NCBI RefSeq assembly: GCF_963678635.1
Contig: NC_087071.1
Location: 35,085,680 to 35,149,679 of the forward strand
DNA length: 64,000 nt
Direction: 5' to 3'
Source: Symsagittifera roscoffensis
Lineage: Eukaryota > Xenacoelomorpha > Acoela > Convolutidae
The translations under genes and the position numbers were made by a program. The notes under the pieces were generated by a model. The model saw nothing but the letters and a program-made list of their open reading frames with translations, searched no databases and was not told the DNA's origin. Positions within the stretch are counted from its first letter, which is position 1, and each line of letters starts with the position of its first letter. Shown here in pieces: positions 46,851 to 60,115 of the stretch.

Positions 46851-49393
46851 TGACTACATAGTCGAGTTATTAAATATCTATTGCAATATAGCATGCATAG
46901 AAAATAAGTTAACGACAATACCGCTCATTTTTTGGTTTTTTTTTCTCAGGGAATTAATTTCAAATGATCTAATCACGCATACGTATTTCACTGTTGTGAT
47001 CAGTTTAAGTTAAGAAACTAAACTTTCAAGTATGTCCAGTTTTTTTTCCGCTGAGTAATGATAGGAGTTTTGTTGATATAAAAATTCAGCTTAATCGAGC
47101 GTGACTGAAAATTGTGAACATCTTAATTGAAACTGCGTTTTTAAGACCTTACAACCATAAAAATAGTGTAGCAATGCAAAGAGAGCGGTTTCAGAGCTTT
47201 ACAAGCAATTATGATTTATTTTGCGGAAGCCACAATTTGACCTAAGATAGTGGCATCAATAAACAATCGTTGGTTTTTTTCCAAATGATCCTAGTAACAA
47301 TAGAAATGCGGCAAATTCAAAATACATACAGAAGAATTCAACACACCATAATTGTTCAGACTTTAAAGTAAAGGAATATATAAGCTCGGGTTAGTATTTT
47401 TAATCAGACCAATTGTCAAAAATTTTTACCTCCGGGGATAAATCTATTGAACTTCGTGGTCCCAGAAGTGTCGCGCTCCACCAGACTATCTTGACTGAAA
47501 GATTTTTGTTGAACGCTCACTAATAAACTAAAATTACAATAAGAGCGCTATGATAATTTGATGCTGAAAAATTTACGCGCATTGTTTACGTGTGACGAAT
47601 AATCCCGTAGCGCAAAATCATTCCAAATTCGATTGAAGCAGTCTAATTGGTTTTAGTAATTCCAAAAATGATTATTGATGTTTAGCTTATAATTCATAGT
47701 TCGTTAAAAATTTGTAGTATTGCAAATAATACACGGACATAAAGTATTATTGTTATAATTGTTTATTTGAGATCAGAATAGACTATTTTCCATGACTGGA
47801 TTGCTTTTCCAATATCCACACGATCTTTTTTGTCGGATATCAAAATCAAAGTGTGTCATCTTTCAAGATGATCGGTTAAAATTTTCTGCCATGAAAAGCA
47901 CAAAAAAGCAGCAAACACTCGGTTCTTTTGGAGTCTAACAAAGACGCAAAGAGAACACCTGCAAATCAACGACTAAATAAAAAAGGTCTGTCTAGTAAAT
48001 AAACACAGAAAATGAAACAACTGCAAAATTCCCACAGACCAAAACAGAGATCCGATGAAACAAAGTCTATGAAGATTGAAATTAGACAAAGGTACTTTGA
48101 AAAAAGAATTAGTAGCACATTAGGAGTAAGTTGAAAACACTTTTCATATATGCACGAGATGACATATTGGAGGTACGACGGGTACGCATAATCTTCGGAG
48201 CTCGGGAAGTATGAGTCAGTGCATTGTTTTTACATTAACTAAAGTCATTTTGTCAAAACGCAATCTATTTAAAGTTTTATCGTGCTGCAGAACAAACTAG
48301 ATTTGGAACAGTCAGTTCAACAAAATGTCAGTAACTTCGCAACCCCTGAAAGTTCTTCCTAACTCTCACAATTGACTTGAAAACTCGCCAACGTTACTGA
48401 AATTAACCGCAGCAATAGCACAGATATAGAAAATTAACCGGAGACTTTATATGGGCACAGCAATTAGCTCTTCGTATTCTGTCATGAGAGTAAGCAATTT
48501 AATCCTTCTATATAGCTGCGAAATGAGAGTTGATATAGCATGATGAATCAAACTAATGTTATTCAATAAATACACAACCAATGTTCGGAAGCAACACCTC
48601 GGATTTTATTGGTCTGCCGGTAATTTAGGTATTTTGAGTAACTTTTATAGGGTTACTAACCCAATTAAAGCAAAAGTGGGAGAGTAGTGGTCTACAAGCG
48701 GTAAGGTTCCACCATAAAATCCCCGAATCACACACGTTTTAACTGACTCTGAAGGTTTTTAAATACAATTAAATGAGTTTGATTTCTTGAACCAATGGCG
48801 ATCAGACCTAATTTTTATATGTGTGTTTTGCAGCTTGAACTACATCTGCGGGTATCAATTATTAATGAATAACTTCGACTGATTTTTGCATGGGGCGTAT
48901 AATCTTGATAAGAAATATACATAAAAAGCACACCAAAAGAGAAGTATTGGTTAATTGTAAAATCCTACAAAACGAGGCCAAACTGTTCATTTTGTAAATT
49001 GTACAGAATTGCGCAACAGGCCAAAACCTGATTTATTGCGGGATCCACAACATTGCTACCTTTCTTCATCTCCTTTGCTGTTCTGGTTTTCACAAAAAAT
49101 TAGCTATAACACTGTACTGCTCAAAATCAATCCAAAATAGGTGACCTTGCAGAATCGCAACAGTAATTTTGGAATCCACGAACAAATGATAAAATTTAGG
49201 CGGAAACAGCAATTTTAAGCGGTATCAGCAAATTAAAAGCTGAATCCTCATTTTGTTTGCAGACTCTAGCAACATATATAGTTACGCCTTGAATTTACCT
49301 TTATAGAATAAATCTATTTTTGTGAGTTACCAATAAGACTGCCCAACAGTTCAATCTCCTTTACTGCCAACAGTTTGAACTGACCAGCTAAAG
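46851..49393. other. Intergenic DNA
   Basis: No gene recognised. At 47620-47665 a short stretch (cattccaaattcgattgaag) resembles 38935-38965, suggesting a low-copy dispersed repeat. No RNA gene seen. Confidence 0.4.
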
Positions 49394-49507
49394 CTCAAAT
49401 ACGGAAACAATGAACACTTTTCAGATCTCAAATACTGAAAAAAAAACGAACACCTTTCTAATTTCGAATACCGAAGAAATGAACAGTTTTCTGATCTCAA
49501 AGACTGA
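49394..49507 (+). repeat. 33-36-bp tandem repeat, about 3.3 copies
   Basis: ctcaaatacggaaacaatga, ctcaaatactgaaaaaaaaa, ttcgaataccgaagaaatga and ctcaaagactga begin at 49394, 49427, about 49463 and 49497. Each unit continues with gaacac/gaacagttttc. A diverged minisatellite. Confidence 0.8.
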
Positions 49508-51021
49508 ATTTTTATTAAATACCTCTATCGCCCCCTACTTCAAATAAAAGAGATATTTGCTGCTTCATGTTCGTCTTACAGCTGCAGAAATTGAACAGAA
49601 TTGATTATATCCATGCAAACTGTCCTTTTTCAGCATCATTAATAGGCAGATCTTTATTTCTGTTTTCGTTCAATAACAGAACACTTTAGATCAATTGCAA
49701 CTGACAAAAGATATCAGTTATACGACTGACAAACAAACAGTTTTTCATACGAACTTGCGTCGTTGTGACAGACGAGTGATCCAATATGTTCATAGATTTC
49801 AAAATTTAAAAGGGTAAAAAATGAGAGTATTAACAAACTTATTGAAAAATTGCAAACAGTTGAATAAGCTTGAACCTGAAACTGATGTTTCAAAAACCAA
49901 AGTAAAAAGGTCATTAAAAGCGAAATAACAAAAATATATACACTTATAAGCAGCTAAATAACCAATGAAGTCAAGGCTTCATAGACAAATACATTGGGCA
50001 CAGTTATTACAGACTTGATGGGGATTGAAAGAGTGAAGAGCTTTTCAATCGCTCTGAAAACTTTTTGATTAATTGAAATGCTGGTCGGTCAAAATGGATG
50101 ATATTAGTAAATGTTAGTACACTTTTTCCTTGGTAAAGCCGATTGCCTGAAAACCGAAGAGAGTTTGAATGCTAATATGAATAAAACTAGGACTGAATTT
50201 TTAGGTTAATTGATACTCACAAAAGACCAAGTTTTCTTGAATTTTTCAAATTAATTCTGCCGTTTTTCTGTAATTTTGCTGCTTTTTAATTTATAGAAAA
50301 GTTTTTCTGCATTTACGTATTCTATATCAAGTTTCCTGACTCAATTTATTGATCCCGTAATTTTGATGCAGTTGATACTAGTTTTTGATACATCAAATGT
50401 TTCTAGGTTTTTTTTAGTTTCAAAAGTCGTTGCCTTTTTGTATTTTTGACTTTTTCACTTGCAATTTTTTTTGTAAGTCTCTAAATTGACAAGCAAAAAA
50501 AATTTTCTTCAGAAATTGTTCAATTGAAAAAACAAAGAAGGTATTCTACAGCCAATGAGTCGGCTCTATAGTTAAACAAATTTCGAGGCTACATTGCTAT
50601 GGGAAATTTCAACCGCCTTTTTTGATGTGAAGAAAAAATTTAGTCAAGTCAACACAGATACATATTTTTTAAAGTCAAAATATCACCGCGTGGTTTATTT
50701 TAGTTTTTGAGCAAAGCCAGCTAAACAAGAGCTTTTAACGAGCAGAAGGCAATTATTCGGGTTGGGTTGCTTTGCTTTAAGTGCTCAAGCTGTTCCAAAA
50801 AGACCAGTTTTTTTCGTTTTCTTTTGTAGAATACCCTTTCGGTAAGAAAACATTTTCCAAAAAGCACCCAGATACTGTTTGAAAACGCAAACGTTTTTCA
50901 TTAAAGGAGTATGGTGTTTCAATCAATTGCTTACATTTAAAATCAACAAAAAAATACGATAATGCTCGAGTGTATTTAAGAAGGAGCATATAATGATCAA
51001 CGATACCGTTTTTTTTTGCTG
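49508..51021. other. Intergenic DNA
   Basis: No gene, RNA or mobile element recognised. Confidence 0.4.
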
Positions 51022-53990
51022 TAATCATAGGACTGTAGACGACTGCAAGGTTAAAATCAGCAAACTTCTCTTAAAAAATTAGAACTAATAGTCAAATGAC
51101 GACCACGAACTATGTCCATGCCCGGTTTTTAAAACAGTTTACACTCGAAACGTTTACTTTGGAAAATCTGCTATTTTTGTGGAGCGTTTCTACGGATATC
51201 TGTTATCCATTTTTACTTTTGGCTTTCGTTGTTGCATTTAGTAAATAAATGTCACTCTTGAACTTGCCCGCTGGTAACTGCTACTTGGGTGAGTTCTGCT
51301 TGAGTTCACCGCTGTTGTTCAGAAAGCCTCAATGCTGATCAGCAAGTGTTACGAAGAGCATTTAAAGCCCATTTCACGACTAGACAGGAATCTAAAAAAT
51401 TTCAAAAGTAGTTTGAAATTAAAAATGTTTAAGGCTAGTCTTTTTGAGGACCAAATCAAGTGTAGGCTGAAATTTTTAGGGCGGAAGCTAAACACGCAGC
51501 TCTCAAATTCAACTGCGGAGAACCTCGAAGCTTTGACTGCTGTTATTTGCAGTAAGAAAGTATCATAATGAGATATTGGAAAATAAATAGGTTTTAAAAC
51601 TCTAAATGCGCGTGCTGAACTTCTTCTGTTATGATATTCATACATGATTCGTGGCATCTCCAATGCTGTCTCTTCTGTAAAATAAGGTTCTATTTCTTCG
51701 GCCAAGAAATTTAGGTATCAAAAATGAAAAACATAATTTTTCCAGTTTTTTTTTCTGACTGGCTGGTGAGGATGTCTTCGGTTGTTTGTATTGTTTAAAA
51801 ATCAAAAGTTTGTGAAGTTCGAAAGGTTTTTCATCCAGTTCACAGGCTGCCAAAATGCGTTTAGCTAGCTGTGGAAAGATTATCACCCATATGCTGAACA
51901 AACGTATATTCGCTAGCTGTCTGTAAGGCTGTTGTCGATTACTAAGATGAGAATCTTCGGCTAAGGAAAGCGATTTATCCAAATGATTTCAACGAAATTG
52001 TGGCTGTCATAACCTGATGAGATGATGATTTCGGCTGGTCATTCTCCATGCGATGTGCGCTGTGTCGGAGTTCATATATAGTGAAGTGACGAAGAGTCTA
52101 TTGTTGTTTCCCATTTGAGAATAATGCTGCATTCCAATAATTTTTTTGTTGTCAAAAAATAGTTTTTTGGACTTGCTGGAGAAATGAGTTTGAAACTTTT
52201 TTTTGCCGAATGATTTTTCATATCGTCTGAAAACTTTGAACAGAACATCTTTCTAACGATACTATTCGAAAGAATGCCCGAATTTTGTTTCCTGCGGTTG
52301 GAGTGATTTGTGACACGCTCCCTTTAAGCATGTAGGCGTGTAGGTTTTGAAGCGAAGATTTTGAAAAGTAGTTTTTGATGTAGTTTGGCAGTTGTGGCGC
52401 TGTTTATTACAAAATTTTACCCTCATTAGATTTCAGCAAATCTTATCATGGGAATAAGGCGATTCATTGCGTGCCGAGGCACTTTATCCAACGAATGAAC
52501 TAATTTTGTTAGAGCAGAACAAAAAATTGCTTTTATGCTTTGTTTTTAAAACAAGCGTGATTCAGTCTTCCTGATAAACGAGAGGATAAAATGGAAGTTT
52601 AACCCACCTGTAGTCACACGCATCATGATGTATCCAAGAAAAGATTGGTTTGCAGTTGTTAGCGAGGTTCCCGTAAATTGATCGACAAGTTTCTTTTAGA
52701 ACATTCAGTTTGGGAATTCATGTAATATCACAACTTACTACTCCAGTGAGGTTCGACTCACCAATCTAAAATTGCTAATCATAATCATGTCTCCACTGGG
52801 CGAGTTTTCCGTCACTACTTGATGACCATGAGAAATATTATATCCGTGCACAAAATACTCGAACGCCATATGGTCACGTTTGCTGAGGGAATATGTCCCC
52901 TCACTCAACAATAAGTAGTGTTCCCAACAACCCGGCGTAAGCTGATAACTGGTAACTTCGTTTGGGTAGCTGAGTCGAATTTTCCGTGAAGCTCCTGTAG
53001 ACTCGCTCAATTACCTCAAAGATAACGCCGCCCGTTCTCGCTGTTTTGCTTTCCCGTCTTGTGAGTTAACACTTCCGCCGTGTAAATTTTCTCCGATCCT
53101 TGCTCTCTTAAAAGTGGATGAGGTTACTAGTTAAAGTCACGCTCGAATAAGATCACATAGTTTTCGCTGACTCATTTTCAAGTCAAAATAGCTTATTTAG
53201 GTTTCAATGTCAAGTTATCCAACAACACTATTCTGAATCCATCTAATCCCAAGGCCCTTTTAGTGGTCTATATAACGAACTGCTGGTACATAGGGAGTTT
53301 ATAAACCCATAAAAAAATTTCGTCCTTTTTCAACTTTTGGCGTAAATGAACGACCTTGATAGCTTATCTAACGATTGGTATCGTCGTCTACTTGAATGGT
53401 TTGCACGTAAAACTGTACGTTTTATGATGAATTATGGTTAGTTTAGATCTGTATGCCCACTTCATTTATGTAGTTCAAGTAAAAATGTTCTGACTTCAAA
53501 GTATGAAACACATCTAATTTATTTCGGCCGCTCTGATATCTTATTTTTGTCAGGGACAGAATTAGAATAAGAAATCTCGGATATGGTGTTTTATACGTGT
53601 TCTGGGACCTGGTACATTGCTTTCATAGGGCTGGCTCCTCATTTTCACAGAACTGCTGATGGAGGGTTGTCTTAGAGTCATGCCTGCAAACTTTCAGTTG
53701 GGTGTCTTTCTGGGTATATGAAATTGCCGTTAGTAGTTTCGATTTTTTAAACCAACTTTTTTTGCCCAACACATAGTTTAAAACATCATATCTCAGGTCT
53801 TTTTTATCGAATGACGGAAACGAAAAAAAGAGAGAGAAAAGGACATAAAGGTTTAACGAAACAAAACAGATGCTGGTGATATATCGAAAAAAGTGTTCAC
53901 ATCTGAAATCTCGAGGATGTTGATCAAATTTGTTTGAAGTGGTGAAGTTTTTCAAAATTTTCTGATAGTGATCTTCTTTTTTGCGTAGCA
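51022..53990 (+). repeat. Inverted duplication, left arm
   Basis: Matches the reverse complement of about 60915-64000 in order. Anchors are tcataggactgtagac (51027) with the window's last bases; gctatttttgtggag (51169); the cgtgccgaggcac block (52470) with 61955; the gatgagatgatgatttcggctggtcat block (52017) with 62375-62396; the acgttttatgatgaattatggtt block (53418) with 61385-61402; and ttttcaaaatttt-gatag/gat near 53950 with 60955. The arms are clearly diverged (roughly three quarters identical by eye, not computed). The left arm lacks the MITE present in the right arm. The arm may extend beyond the window because the partner reaches position 64000. Confidence 0.88.
52740..53150 (+). pseudogene. 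BEL/Pao pol C-terminal (DUF5641-type) remnant
   Basis: The plus-strand frame reads NAIWSRLLREYVPSLNNK (52865 onward), directly comparable with NAIWSRWLREYVPSLNKR in the BEL element at 11236-11289. It is followed, after stops, by TGNFVWVAES and a CRLAQLPQ segment at the positions of TGDLVWVIEP and YPLARI. Several stops and shifts are present. The antisense open frame 52738-53010 is a by-product. Confidence 0.75.
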
Positions 53991-56514
53991 GCAGTTGCTT
54001 TTTGTTGATATACTGAAAACATCAAACTTTTGAATTTCGGCGAAAACTTTCGAAGATGATCTGATGGGGGATGGGCTAGGCAATGGGCAATATAAACAAA
54101 AAGAAGGACTAAGTGAAAAGGAAGGGGATTAATAACTTCCCTTGCACGCTTGCACCGCCGAGGGTGATGGCTGATCATTGACCCAAGAGTGAAATCATTG
54201 TCGAAAAAGTTAACTTTTAGTTTTCTAAAAAATTTGTGTTATTCAAAGAAAACAATCAAATCAGCGCTTAAATTTTTAATCTCCAGGAATAAACTCGATT
54301 AAACTAAATTACTTGGTTTTTACCTCGTGATCAGATACCCCAAACTCTATACTCGGTTTTAGTACCGTATCCCACCTATAATTCAACTGGCTATAGCTGT
54401 TAATTTATTCTGGAAAATCAAACTTCACCAGTTACTGGAGCTAGTTTTTGTAGTTTGATTTACAAAAACTTACTTGCTACTCAGTGTGGAAGAAAAGGAG
54501 CGGCTACTCTTATCATGTTTATTAATTTGATTTTTTTTCTTATTGGCAATGCCGTGATTGACTTATTTCAGCTTTTCAATCTTGTAATTGATTCGGCTGG
54601 TCAATTCGTATATTTGGTTATACACACTCAAAATTTTTCATCCAATTTTTGAGAGTTTTAAATTTGAGCCTAAAAGCATTTTCACCCCCTTTTATTCTTT
54701 TAATTCTATAAACTTTTTGATTTAGCTGTTGCAAAGGAACATATTATCTTGAAATATGTAAGAGAAGGAATGGCATGCGATACATTTCATTTCATTTGAA
54801 GGGTAGCACCAGCCCGTTTTGACCCGGAATGACCAAAACTTCTTATCATACATTTTTCATATATGCAAAACTTCTTACCATACAATTCTATACAAATCTA
54901 TACGTAAAGAAAACGGTATGAAATCTCTTTAATAACCATTTCTCCGTATTTGAAAATTTTATGACAAGTTATTTTTTCATTTAAAAAAATGTTTTTATTT
55001 CCGCAACCGAACGCAAGTGACAAAGACTTTGTTTTACTCACAACTGGAGTGACCAATATAAAGCACTGAATTATCCGGAAGGTTTATTAAACAAATTTTT
55101 AAAACAAAAGTAGCAATTTTTTGAGCTTTAACAAAAACTTTCAACCATGACTTTTTTCTGAATTTGTTTTTTTTTTTCAATTACCAGAAATGGATCAAGG
55201 TATACATAAACATGCCATACAAAATCAAATAGGAGTTCATAGCTTTTTGCAAAAACAATCATCATGCGAAAATGAAAAAAATCCTACATAAGTACATGCA
55301 CACAAAAACTCAAAATTTGCATAAAAAAATGTTGAGTAAGAAATTAGATTTGCTGTTGAAAAAAATTATCGGGGCAGTTTCAAAATTGTAAGATTAAAAG
55401 CTTGTGGTCGCTTTTGAAATAACGCTGGTTAACAATTTACCTTTACTTTGGTTGTCGTGGTATGTCTTTAACAGCTCAATTGCCTTTGATGTAATTCAAA
55501 AAAATGAAAAACTTCTAATAAACATATATTTTCGTGTTTTTATGTTTCATTTGTTTTCAACAAAAAGATTTATCGTTCAATTTAAGTTTCATGATTTTCT
55601 TCGGGTTCTTTTCGATGCAACAGTTATGAAAATAAAAAACAGGAGTTAACCGATGACTTTGGTTATTTTTCTAAAAGTAACTCTTTTTTTACCCTTGGAT
55701 TCTTTTGTTCTCAAACTTTACTAGGGTGTTTCTTAAAAATTAAGACTATCGTGATTAGTTGATTGTTTCTACCGCATTTTGTTTGGTAAATCAAATTGGG
55801 GCTCAAAAATTTAATTTTGTTGGCAAAAATTTCTGAAAAACGCGATAACGAATTTCAATTGATGTGAGATCCAATTGTGCTGTCGGTGATTAAAACCTTT
55901 CCAAAAATCTGTCTCGAGTAAAAAGTTTCTGTCGAATATCAAAAGTATGCTCTTTTTTGATATTCAACTATAGCGTCTGAGAAGCTCAGATTATAAACTA
56001 CCCGGTCATAGAAATTTTAAAGGACTTTTTTTCTTGTTTTGGAACAAAATGCTGTGTATCCTTTTAAATTCCAAAGAAAAACTGAATTCACTCGCTCAAT
56101 TTAGGCCTGTCCAAAACGTCAAATTACGCAGGCACGAACACAGGTCAAACAGAAACACTCAATTTACTTCTAGACCGTAATACAGTACTCTGTTTTTTGC
56201 TTGCATAATGTTTTTTTGAAAGATAAATATGTTTTTTTTTAATTAGTTCAAAGAACAACCAAAAGGACTCCACATTTGAATGATCTCATTTTTCAGAGAA
56301 TTGGCGCTGGTTTATCATCATTCCGTGCTATCTCCAGATAATCATGCGTCAACGCTATGCATGAATCTGATTTTCAAGTAGCTTTATATATGAATGTCAT
56401 CTCGCATATTAACTTAAAATGTTTATCAATGCTGTATAAAAATGCTGTATAAAAATGCTTGTCATGCAATTCTCATAAATGGGAAGTTTCTTGTTATACA
56501 ATTTTATACAATTC
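53991..56514. other. Spacer of inverted duplication, left part
   Basis: No gene recognised. 54820-54990 contains a diverged copy of the attgtatgaaatctct/ccataaatggaaa motif family that dominates the next segment. The open frames at 54455-54652 and 55404-55649 start at non-ATG codons and have no recognisable domain. Confidence 0.4.
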
Positions 56515-57960
56515 TACTGAAAATTGTATGAAATCTCTATAATAAACATTTTCCCATAAATGGAAAATGTATGACTAACAATTTGCCATAAATGGAAATT
56601 GTATGACTAACAAATTGTCATTTATGAAAAGTGTATGACAAACAGTTTTCGGATTTTTTTTTCAAATGAGGCACAAATTGTTTTAAAGCCCATCTAATAA
56701 GCCGTGCTATCTCTGAAAAGAGACGAAAATCTGAGAAAAATGTATTTTTTAGAAGTTGCAACCTCAGTTTCTTAATTTTCTACTGTTCTCAACTGTCTAG
56801 ATCTTCTTATCTAGATGTTTAGATTGCAGCAGGGTCCTAACCTGATCCTAAGGGGGCAAAACTGAAGAGGGGGTTACCTAAATTTTTTTTTAAAAAAAAC
56901 CTTCCCATCTGCGTGAACTATCTCCGCCGGCAAATCTCCTGAAGTTCTGTGAAACCGTGATCACCGAGCTGTATATAATAATAAGAAAAAATGAACAAAA
57001 AAATCAAATAAATTACAATCAAAAACTACACATCAAACACAATTTTCACCAAACACCGCAAAAAACACAGATGTAAAGTTTGGGTTTGGAATTGTAAAAT
57101 GTTAATTTTGTTAGCTCAAAAGAAAAATAAAATTTTCAATTTTTTTTTCATGTTTGAATTTTTTCTATGGAAAACAAGTAGCTTACATAAATATAGGGCA
57201 TTAGTACCTATTTGCAATGCTTATAATTGCTAAATGGGGACAATTTACACAAATGGTTACTTACATCAAACCAGTAAACGAAATTTCTACGAAAAGAGAA
57301 AAAAATTAAACGATATTTCTATTTTTTTTGTTCTTGATTGCTTCTCCTTTACTTGGATTTGAACGGAGTTTTTTTCGTAATTTGTTCTCATCCTCCAGAA
57401 AAATTGCTACCAACTCCTCATTTGAATTTTCATTTTTGGAAATTGTATGGTAAACAATTTCAGAAAAAAATTTTGAAGTCAGTTTTTTCCGTTATCAGTC
57501 AGTTCAACTGTTTTCAAAAGCCGCAGAAATTGTTTAATTTTTAATTTGTATTGATTTTAGAAAATGTATGAAATTTGTATGACAAGAATTTTCTCCATAT
57601 ATTTGATGTTTGGAATTGTATAATACGGATTTTTGATGCATGGAATTGTGTGATAAGCATTTTCGGTGTATGGAGGTCAACCCGGGCGTCTGCAGGAAAA
57701 GTTTGCTGGTTCTCAAATCTGCAATAGTGGACGTCATTGCAACAAGAACCGTATCTATCAGACTCAGATACGCAGCGAAAAGTTTTAAGAGAACAATTAG
57801 ACCAGAAAACACAGATCTAACTAAAATGTATGCCAATAGACGAAAAGAAGAAACAACAAAAAACGTGCAGCATATTAACCAGAGAACACAGAGTGAGGGT
57901 ATTCTTTTCTAGCGATCATAGGTTAGTTGCAACAGATAGGATCACATCACCATTCATGGG
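56515..57960 (+). repeat. 1.45-kb tandem duplication, copy 1
   Basis: Begins tactgaaaattgtatgaaat and is followed by copy 2 beginning with the same words at 57961 (offset 1446 bp). It opens with three degenerate 32-33-bp units, ccataaatggaaaatgtatg then ccataaatggaaattgtatg and so on. It includes tatataataataag, ataggg-cattagtacctatt and a GC-richer block, aggtcaacccgggcgtctgc, near 57675. No gene recognised; the 57640-57912 frame is changed in copy 2. Confidence 0.95.
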
Positions 57961-59432
57961 TACTGAAAATTGTATGAAATCTCTATAATAAACATTTTCC
58001 CATAATTGGAAAATGTATGACTAACAATTTGCCATAAATGGAAATTGTATGACTATTAAATTGTCATTTATGAAAAGTGTATGACAAACAGTTTTCGGAT
58101 TTTTTTTTCAAATGAGGCACAAATTGTTTTAAAGCCCATCTAATAAGCCGTGCTGTCTCTGAAAAGAGACGAAAATCTGAGAAAAAAGTATTTTTTAGAA
58201 GTTGCAACCTCAGTTTCTTAATTTTCTACAGGAAATCTTCTCAACTGTTTAGATTGCAGCAGGGTCCTAACCTGATCCTAAGGGGGCAAAATTGAAGAGG
58301 GGTTACCTAAAATTTAAAAAAGAAACCTTCACATCTGCGTGAACTATCTCCGCCGGCAAATCTCCTGAAGTTCTGTGAAACCGTGATCACCGAGCTGTAT
58401 ATAATAAAAAGAAGAAAAAAATGAACAAAAAAATCAAATAAATTACAATCAAAAACTACACATCAAACACAATTTTCACCATACACCGCAAAAAACACAG
58501 ATTTAACGTTTGGGTATGGAATTGTAAAATGTTAATTTTGTTAGCTTAAAAGAAAAATAAAATTTTCAATTTTTTTTTCATGTTTGAATTTTTTCTATGG
58601 AAAACAAGTAGCTTACATAAATATAGGGCATTAGTACCTATTTGCAATGCTTATAATTGCTAAATGGGGACAATTTCCACAAATGGTTACTTACATCAAA
58701 CCAGTAAACGAAAATTCTACGAAAAGAGAAAAAAATTAAACGAAATTTCTATTTTTTTTTGTTCTTGATTGCTCCGCTTTACTTGGATTTGAACGGAGTT
58801 TTTTTCGTAATTTGTTCTCATCCTCCAGAAAAATTGCTACCAACTCCTCATTTGAATTTTCATTTTTGGAAATTGTATGGTAAACAATTTCAGAAAAAAA
58901 TTTTTTAAGTCAGTTTTTTCCGTTATCAGTCAGTTCAACTGTTTTCAAAATCCGCAGAAATTGTTTAATTTTTAATTTGTATTGATTTTAGAAAATGTAT
59001 GAAATTTGTGTGACAAGAATTTTGTCCATATACTTGATGTTTGGAAATGTATGATACGGATTTTTGATGTATGGAATTGTGTGATAAGCATTTTCGGTGT
59101 ATGGAGGTCAACCCGGGCGTCTGCAGGAAAAGTTTGCTGGTTCTCAAATCTGCAATAGTGGACGTCCTTGCAACAAGAACCGTATCTATCAGACCCAGAT
59201 ACGCAGCGAAAAATTTTAAGAGAACAATTAGACCAGAAAACACAGATACCTATTGTTGTGTAAAATTGAGATCATCCTTCTTCAAAACGCGCTAACTAAG
59301 ATGTATGCCAATAGATGAAAAGAAGAAACAACAAAAAACGTGCAGCTTAATAACCAGAGAACACATAATGAGGGTATTCTTTTCTAGCGATCATAGTTTA
59401 GTTTCAACAGGCAGGATCACATCACCATTCAT
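57961..59432 (+). repeat. 1.45-kb tandem duplication, copy 2
   Basis: Near-identical to 56515-57960 with small indels. A block of about 45 bp (starting near 59248, tacctattgttgtgtaaaat) is absent from copy 1 and interrupts cacagat-ctaactaa. High identity indicates a recent event or gene conversion. Confidence 0.95.
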
Positions 59433-59435
59433 GAT

Positions 59436-59693
59436 AAGTAAAACCCAAACTTTTTTCAGAAGATGTATTCCTGGAAGAAACCAGCAGCAGAGTAGCGGAA
59501 CCTTTCTTTCAGCAGATAGCAACTTTTTTCAACTAGTGAATTTTTTTTGTGCTTGATAAGCAAAACATGACAAGTAAAACCCAAATTTTTTTCAGAAGAT
59601 GTATTCCTCAAAGAAACCAGCAGCAGAGTAGCGGAACCTTTCTTTCAGTAGATAGCATTTTTTTTTCAAATAGTGAATTTTTTTGGGCTTCAT
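59436..59693 (+). repeat. 136-bp tandem duplication
   Basis: aagtaaaacccaaa starts at 59436 and 59572. Both copies contain gaagatgtattcct, gaaaccagcagcagagtagc and ggaacctttctttcag. The two copies differ at scattered positions. Confidence 0.92.
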
Positions 59694-59959
59694 GATTTGA
59701 AACTAGAAAAAGTATGAATTGAGAAACGCAATGCCATCTGCAGCAGTTATGATCACCTGATCGACATCTTTTGTTTCAGACTTTGACAGCCATCATAATT
59801 CAATTCTCACTGTTTTGAAAATATTGAGCTACTTATATCAACAACAATAACAAAAGGCACCAAAAAAACTGCCACGTGCAAGACAATATGTTTTTTAAGA
59901 AGCCTTCCCGCACCGAAGTTCCATGGATAATAACCAATTTTATTGAATTTTGTGGTCTT

Positions 59960-60115
59960 TCTCGATAATAACTGATTATAATCGATTAAAAGTGGATTAC
60001 AATCCATTATTTTTTTGTATCAAAATAATCCCTTATAATCGATTGTAATCAATTATAATCTATTAAAAACGATTACATTTTGTATATATTTTTTGCCAAT
60101 ATACACGCTTATAAT
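59960..60115. repeat. Second field of palindromic decamers
   Basis: taactgattataatcgatta, cttataatcgattgtaatca and attataatctatt words of the same family as 33061-34210. Confidence 0.8.

Noticed and set aside
52738-53010. Minus-strand open frame of about 90 codons ending at a good GTAAGT donor, resembling an exon with a W-x-H-Y motif
   Set aside because: The plus strand here encodes a recognisable BEL/Pao pol C-terminal domain (WSRLLREYVPSLNN), so the minus-strand frame is its antisense shadow. The same antisense shadow exists at 11075-11293.
57640-57912. Frame containing MEVNPG, suggestive of a 2A-like or LINE endonuclease start
   Set aside because: The 2A consensus is incomplete (no NPGP), and no endonuclease or RT motifs follow in either tandem copy.
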